Positions 58,331 to 64,000 of a DNA stretch of 64,000 nt are shown piece by piece (position 1 is the stretch's first letter; every line of letters starts with the position of its first letter). The position numbers and the translations under genes are program-made. Under the pieces are notes generated by a model. The model saw only the letters and a list, made by a program, of their open reading frames with translations, was not told the origin of the DNA and ran no database searches. The stretch is from the NCBI RefSeq assembly GCF_014805685.1, contig NC_060890.1:20734000-20797999 (forward strand). Reading direction: 5' to 3'. Source of the DNA: Silurus meridionalis. Taxonomy: Eukaryota > Chordata > Actinopteri > Siluriformes > Siluridae.

Positions 58331-59389
58331 CAGAGCTGTAAAATGATTTGAATGATCCTGTATTTAAGCAGCCTGTCTCTGCTACACCAGATGAGACACA
58401 CACAAGATTTACTACCTCTCACATCATGGGTTAAACACATTCAGTGAAAACTGTGCCGGAGGGAGGATGCAGTCCTGTGGGGACGTTTGAGCTCGAGTCC
58501 TCCCCATTCAAATAGAACAAGCACAAAGCTTTTGTGACAAATACCTTCGGAGACATCAAGATATCAATGCGTATGCAACAATGGAGTGTGATCTCCTTGT
58601 GTTTTTCATGTTAGGGGAAGAAATTATTTTTTTGAAGGGGATTAATGTGTCTTTTGATATGGAGAGTACCTGATTAAACCAAGGTTTATGTAAAACATAA
58701 AAGTGAACACAGCTTTATCAAGACAATCTCTAGATTACCTGATCCTTTCAACATGATCTGATGGAGAAAAAAAACATACGGATTTATAATAGTAGTAGTT
58801 TACATAGTGTGAACTAATAAGGTTTTTTTTAATTATTATTTAATACAAATACATTTGTACAACATGTTATAGTAATCTTTCCCATGTCCCCAAGCAAAAC
58901 CTTTAAATTCTTTTAACCTGTAGTTAATTAAAAATTCTGTGAGCTCACGTTACCCATATGTACATTATGTTCCCACCTATTATTGAATTATTTACCTATA
59001 AAGAAACCTAATTTGACAACTAGAGTGATGTACAAAGTTACTTATGTATTTCACAGAGTTAGTAATTTAATGAAGTACATGTATTTAAGCTATTTTATTG
59101 TTCATTAGTTTATTTTATATATATTTTATTTCTCAACAATTGAACATCATGACTTAATTGATATGAAAATGTTTAAATATTTCGAATAGTATTATAAGAA
59201 TGCTATAGTTATTTGTACCTTTACCTTTCCATTCTCATGACCATTTCATCTACATGGCGTGAAATTCTCATCATTTTTCAGCACATGAACATAAAGTTTT
59301 AATATTCTTGAAGTTATTAAATAAAGTTTATTTAATGCTTATGCATTCACAAGACAGGGTATATGACTCCACTGAAGACCACTGGTATT
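58331..59389. other. gene-free flank
   Basis: The first 230 bases are mixed-composition, the rest AT-rich. Nothing recognised. Confidence 0.45.
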
Positions 59390-59830
59390 CCTCTCTCTGT
59401 GTAAACACAAAAAACCCATTGAAATCGTCATAATAAACTCCACTTTTCCACAATTCCCATTAACCAACACAGACCCTCACCGTGGTCGGATAATAATAAT
59501 AATAATAACCCCAAAATAAGTCCTGTTGTTCGGGCTATTTAACAGCATGGCTCCCAGGGTGGGGGGACATTAGCACTAAGTGTGTGTTAGTGGCAGAGAT
59601 TGGCTTAAGTATCTTCACTGTGTGAGTCCAGTCTTCAGTCTTTAATTCATGTCGGAATAAAAAGCACCCCTGCCAGGATCATATCAGCATGATTAGGCTC
59701 ACTTTCTAACCAGCATTCACAGCAAAGCACTGTCCACCAGCACAGCATCCTGCTGTACCAAAGACACTCACAGCAGCATTTCACATCCACACACAGCTTA
59801 ATGGTGGCTGTGTGACAGTGGTGTTTTGTT
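59390..59830. promoter_or_regulatory. candidate conserved non-coding block
   Basis: Complex sequence with little repeat content apart from a short (AAT)n at 59491-59507. Features include GGCTATTTAACAGC, TTTAATTCATGTCGG and GCATGATTAGGC, and a stretch rich in CAGCA/CACAGC motifs (59700-59800). No coding signal. Confidence 0.35.
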
Positions 59831-59914
59831 TTATTGTGTATTTATGTGTTTAGTATTTTCATTTTGCATTATATGGAACAGTCCAAAAACATTATGCACA
59901 ATCCACAATGACCT

Positions 59915-59947
<33 letters not shown>

Positions 59948-59970
59948 TACACACATATATATACACATAC
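59915..59970. repeat. compound (TA)n(CA)n tract
   Basis: About 12 TA units, then CACACACATACACACATATATATACACATAC. Confidence 0.93.
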
Positions 59971-60084
59971 TCTTTTTTTTATTGTTTAAGCCATTAATTA
60001 TATTTTTAATAATAAATGACACTATTTCATCATAATTCGCAATAAAAAAACAATTCATTATGTACAATATTTGCAGCATCCCGA

Positions 60085-60182
60085 ACTAAGATTTCTTCTT
60101 TTGGCTGCTCCTGTTAGGGGTCGCCACAGCGGATCATCCATCTCCATACGGCTCTGTCCTTAACATCTGCCTCTTTCAAACC
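60085..60182 (+). repeat. dispersed fish repeat fragment (GGGGTCGCCACAGCGGATC)
   Basis: TTTTGGCTGCTCCTGTTAGGGGTCGCCACAGCGGATCATCCATCTCCATACGGCTCTGTCC is a widely dispersed teleost repeat signature. Only this 5' piece is present; what follows is unrelated. Confidence 0.6.
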
Positions 60183-60949
60183 AAATATATGTGTTATTAC
60201 AGCATGTAATGTGTTTGTGTGTCTAGATAGATAAATAGATGGATGGTTGAATAAAAAATAGATGGATGGATAAAGTGTGGGACACATTATTGTGTCAACA
60301 GCAGAACAATTATATACCTATTATGTAGTATTACAAATGTATAATGTGTACTTTTAATATTGTAGTATATGCAGTTTCACAATGTTTCTCTCAGGTTTGC
60401 TCTACATTTTATATTATATATATTTTTTGTTGTTCTAGAGAGAATACTGGAATAAAATCAAATAAAATCATGTTAAAATAAAGTCCAGTTGAACTATCCA
60501 GCAGGTTATCTCTGAGATTTTCCATTACTGCAGGGTTCAGAAAACACTGCAGTGTATCTTTTAAAAAATGTAATGTAGATATGTTATGTTGGCATGCTTT
60601 ATAATTAAACATATTCTGTTAGGTCAGCTTACAAAGTGGACAATTCACGAGATTCACTTCACTCAGGTAGACTGTTTGACACCGCGATTATTTGTCTACT
60701 GGGATTAAAGCTTAAATGTTATGTACTGTAGGTATCAGTTTTTATCATTATATTGCAAACACTTATTCAACTAATCATTGTAAGAAGTAAGAAGTAAGAA
60801 AGTGAGAAAACCACTATTATAATGAATTATAAATAATTGATAGAGATGTTTATACAATTTCAGGTATGAGTGTGCTTATTTACAATGATCGATTAAAACA
60901 ACTTGTAGACGTGCTTACCGTATAAATGAAGCTCTTGACTTCAGGGCTC
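60183..60949. other. AT-rich spacer
   Basis: Includes an imperfect GATAGATAAATAGATGGATGG run (60224-60270). Nothing else recognised. Confidence 0.5.
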
Positions 60950-60961
60950 TCTTTCTTTCTT

Positions 60962-60997
<36 letters not shown>

Positions 60998-61000
60998 TTT
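60950..61000. repeat. (CTTT)n microsatellite
   Basis: About 12 TTTC units with one interruption. Confidence 0.93.
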
Positions 61001-61125
61001 CTCACTCATGTATTTATTTACTTTGCTCCTTCCGTAAAGATGCGTCTCACTGCCTGCTGCTCGAGCTCAGATAAATTGATCTGTGTCGGATCACCTGCGG
61101 CTCTGTGGCACGAATGGAGAAAAGG

Positions 61126-61126
<1 letters not shown>

Positions 61127-61212
<86 letters not shown>
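61127..61212. repeat. (GA)n microsatellite
   Basis: About 42 GA units, the longest pure purine dinucleotide run in the window. Confidence 0.97.
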
Positions 61213-61215
<3 letters not shown>

Positions 61216-61739
61216 CAAAAGAGGCCCACGGTCGCATCAATAAAACTCTACTGTATACATCCAGCGTGCTGTTCACTCAGTCGAGAAGAACTGAACACTA
61301 CACAGAGGCCCCAAAGCTGCACTGAAATTGTTGAGTCACTGGGCCCTGACTGACAAAATGGGGTGCAAATGTTAAGTACAGCTAGAAGTAAAGAATGAAG
61401 GCATTAGAAGAGAGTGTTAGACTAAAACGCAATAGAAAAGGAAACAGTCTCGCTGCCAGAACACTTATACCAAGCATACAAGGCGAGGCATTCAAAACCT
61501 GATGGAAGGCATTAAAGTGTGTTTAATGGAGTAGATTAAAAGTTACTTACTTACTTTCTATTTCATTTTGAAGTATTAGAAATAAATGTGGCGATACATG
61601 AATACATTATTTTAAAGTTTGTCCTATAATTCTAGAAATTCCATTCTATACTACACTATAGGCTTTGTCAATAATAAAGTAAAAGTTCTTCATTTGCGTT
61701 CACACAGTCAAGCACTTTTCATTTATAAATATGTGGACC
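61213..61739. other. unique flank, nothing definite
   Basis: Unique DNA with no recognised exon or repeat. Confidence 0.45.
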
Positions 61740-62140
61740 GTATACTTTAACTGCCATTTGTCCTTTTCAGACTCCTGGGTTATTAATACTAGGTTGATGA
61801 GATGCCAGCCGATGCCGTTAAGAGTTTCTTAATGACAGTGATGGCCTTTAAAAGCACATCGAGGGACTTTTTTCATCTGATTTGCTGCTGCTCAGCAGTG
61901 CTTTCCTCGTTAATGAATTTTTAATACCCTTAATGACAGCAGAAGAATGATGTAATTAAGGAGGCCAAGTTGGGGAAAACCGCTGACCAACACTATTTCT
62001 GGAGAATATCTTAATAGCGCTTTCATTAAACGATCATATTATTTTAATGAATAGATTGTCTTCAAGGGACTATGTTTCTTTCACAAGCCTGAATGCAGTC
62101 TTCAGGTTAAAAGTTAATGAACAGTTGGAGAATGAATAGG
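61740..62140. promoter_or_regulatory. candidate conserved element rich in TAATGA/ATTA sites
   Basis: At least five TAATGA copies (about 61830, 61910, 61931, 62045 and 62115) plus GTAATTAAGG and CATTAAACG occur within 300 bases of repeat-free sequence. A homotypic cluster of this kind is a common enhancer signature for homeodomain factors. The motifs are seen; enhancer activity and the target gene are inferred. Confidence 0.45.
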
Positions 62141-62740
62141 TTGAATGCACAAAGTCTATGAGCACACTGATGGACAAATGTATGCCATTAATCAAATAAG
62201 CTTTACTATATATTTTGTTTGGGAATTCTAAAGTAATAAAGTGACATTAAACCTTGTTTTGATGCCCTTTAAAAGTTTCTACCTTGGACTCATTATGATA
62301 ATTTTGTTAGTTTTGTTAATTCTGTTTAAACCACAAAACTAAGCAATAATTATAATAATACTATATAAATATATTTAATAATTATTTCTGGCATAGTACT
62401 TAAACAAGCTAGAGGAATCTCAAACATTTGCTTTTTTTTTTTTTTTATCATTTACTTAAACTATAATTATTCCAGTGTGTTTTATATTTTATATACCACA
62501 GCCCTTTTGAGTTTTTAAATCCTAAATGGCAGATGTTGATTAATACTCTGTAATAGCATTAATCTGAGTTCCTTAATGCTTAAATGTTAGAATTTCTATA
62601 AGGCTAATAATTAGCAGATTGAATTGTTTTGCTTAGCAAAAACATATAATCATTATTATTGTAAAGTTTTTTTCTTGGAAGATATTTATTTAAAATTTAT
62701 AGAGGGAGTTTCAAACATTACAACATCTCTGGGTTACATA
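62141..62740. other. AT-rich spacer before the retroelement
   Basis: AT-rich unique DNA with a poly-T run at 62432-62446. Nothing recognised. Confidence 0.5.
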
Positions 62741-62777
62741 TATGTATATGTATATGTTCCCAGAGGGAACGAGAGAA

Positions 62778-62879
62778 TTCATAAGAGGAGGAGATAGAAA
62801 CCACAATCCACCTACTGAGGGTCTGCTTGCCGGCAGGAAGACCCCTTTTATACGGACCGTAGCAGACAAACAGCTGGTC
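62778..62879 (-). pseudogene. tyrosine recombinase fragment of a DIRS-like element
   Basis: Translation gives DQLFVCYGPYKRGLPAGKQ, then TLSRWIVVSISSSYE, the stretch that precedes the catalytic His-x-x-Arg region in DIRS tyrosine recombinases. Stops flank it, and the catalytic residues downstream are absent, so it cannot be functional. Confidence 0.65.
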
Positions 62880-63189
62880 CATCATCCTTCACGAGGCAGT
62901 CCGTGGACATATATGTCCAGTTCTCACACACCCGAATATGCTTCTCCTGGTCGAGGGCTCAAAAGGGAGGACGATAGAATACACCATCATCTAACTGATG
63001 GTTTCCACACCATATAGTGAACAGTACAACCTTGGCTGAGAGACCAGAGGCTAAACGCCCCACAACTCAGGGCAGGGATTCTCCCTGCCTGAGAGAGAAG
63101 ATCCCACCTGAGAGGAATCTCCCAGGGAGGGTGTTCGAGAAGGACTACCAGGTCTGCAAACCATGGCCAGCCATGGCCAAACCTATTGA

Positions 63190-64000
63190 AGATGACAGTC
63201 CTCAGAGCCGTCACTTCTTTGGGCTTTGACCTGGGGATCACCTAAAGTCCCTAGATGGGGGAGTGCGAGTTGCGACATTGTGCATCTGGACCTCACGATG
63301 CACACTAATGGAGGGCTGGGGCTGTGCCCACTGAGCAGCCCTGTGAGAGCGGCGAGAGAGGAAATGCTGAATTGCTGCAGACTGCCTTTTTGCCTCCTGG
63401 AACCTGCAGGCATGACAGGGTAATCCAATAAACAGGCCCTGTCCTTGTCGTCGTTTTTATGTTGTCTTCATTGTCCAGCTCTTTGTGCAGGTCAGCCTGA
63501 TAGGCCTCTAAGACTGAATGCTGTGCAGGCAGCAGTCGGTTTAACCTGCTGCCATATATGCTTTGCCCACCAGAGCCGAGGAGGTTAGAAGGGGCTTTGT
63601 GGGCAGTACCGGGGCTTTAAGTGATGCTGCAGCATCATGGGAGAGATAGCCAGCCAGTGTCTGGTCTGTCTTTTGACCAGGGAAATCATAACCTGTAACT
63701 GCACTCTTTCAGCACCACTACATTAGAGTAGAAGGAGACATTGGGGCTGAAGAGGCTGGCCGAATACAGGTTATTCCATGACCTGGACACCTCAGTGTGC
63801 AGATCCAGAAAGAACAACAGGCCCTGGCATGGAGGCAGTGACCTCGGATGCAGGATGCTTTCATCTAATTTATTTTGGGAACGCTGCTTCTGCTCTTCAG
63901 CTGGCCAAGCATAGTTCAGCTTGGAAACAGCACAAGTCACTACCTCCAAAAACTCCTCGTAGTGGACTGGCTGCGGAGGCATGTCCACAGGTTCGTCCAA
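63190..64000 (-). pseudogene. gag-like protein of a DIRS-like element, broken, partial
   Basis: The frame is open at the window edge (64000) and runs to a stop at 63686. It includes EPVDMPPQPVHYEEFLEVV, WPAEEQKQRSQNKLDESIL and LFFLDLHTEVSRSWNNLYSA, a wording I associate with gag-like proteins of fish DIRS-type retroelements. Further gag sequence follows in shifted frames: SYLSHDAAASLKAP-like and RRSHRAAQWAQPQPSIS near 63390-63320. At least two frameshifts and one stop break it. Confidence 0.65.

Larger units (their letters stand above)
62745..64000 (-). mobile_element. DIRS-like retrotransposon, internally deleted, partial
   Basis: Read on the minus strand, a gag-like coding region (64000 down to about 63190) is followed within 500 bases by a piece of tyrosine recombinase (62879-62778). 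These two are the opposite ends of a DIRS-type element; the reverse transcriptase and RNase H that should lie between them are missing, so a large internal deletion has occurred. Just beyond the recombinase piece is GTTCCCAGAGGGAAC (62755-62769), a palindrome like the GGTTCCCTGAGGGAACGAG ends of fish DIRS elements. The element runs off the right edge. Confidence 0.65.

Noticed and set aside
60950..61000. Polypyrimidine tract as a splice acceptor for an exon at 61040
   Set aside because: The tract is a CTTT microsatellite and no coding exon or conserved AG-exon junction follows.
62742..63423. Plus-strand frames across the right end
   Set aside because: They are the antisense of the DIRS-like element.

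Overview
The window looks like chromosomal DNA from a teleost fish. It is AT-rich and dense in microsatellites. It carries fish-type transposons (Tc1 with IR/DR ends, hAT, L2-like LINE, tRNA-derived SINEs, a DIRS-like retroelement). Several repeats resemble families I associate with catfish and other otophysan fishes, but the species cannot be fixed from sequence alone.

The one host gene I can support is at the far left on the minus strand. Positions 668 down to 626 encode MDIHCKADPFSAMH plus one base, followed at once by a consensus splice donor (GTAAGT, 625-620). This is the first coding exon of Pax2, the paired-box transcription factor of midbrain-hindbrain boundary, eye, ear and kidney development. 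The paired domain and everything after it lie to the left of the window, so bases 1-625 are intron 1. Bases 669 to about 1500 are the 5' UTR and promoter, and most of the rest is upstream flank.

Layout: 1-668, pax2 intron 1 and exon 1. 669-6000, promoter-proximal flank with a GC-rich 5' UTR, a second CpG-rich patch near 3.4-3.6 kb and an exceptional density of tri-, tetra- and dinucleotide repeats. 6-22 kb, repeat-poor AT-rich DNA with several blocks that look like conserved non-coding elements. 22-31 kb, a repeat-rich stretch (SINE, shared dispersed repeat, LINE with a YADD motif, dead Tc1 element, internally deleted second Tc1/mariner-type element). 33-36 kb, a 540-bp tetranucleotide array and a strong candidate regulatory block. 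41-50 kb, a second LINE copy, a hAT element with an 8-bp target duplication, three tRNA-type SINEs and a second Tc1 remnant. 50-62 kb, more candidate regulatory blocks and long dinucleotide repeats. 62.7-64 kb, a broken DIRS-like retroelement that leaves the window.

From about 1.5 kb to 62.7 kb no host coding exon is recognised. Large gene-free flanks are typical of developmental regulators, and the low-repeat, ATTA- and octamer-rich blocks are the most likely functional content: candidate pax2 enhancers, including a POU-octamer cluster at 22.2 kb. These enhancer calls are inference from composition and motifs and need cross-species alignment. I found no sign of an entirely new gene system. 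The most valuable results are the very short pax2 exon, the candidate enhancers and the dissected mobile elements.
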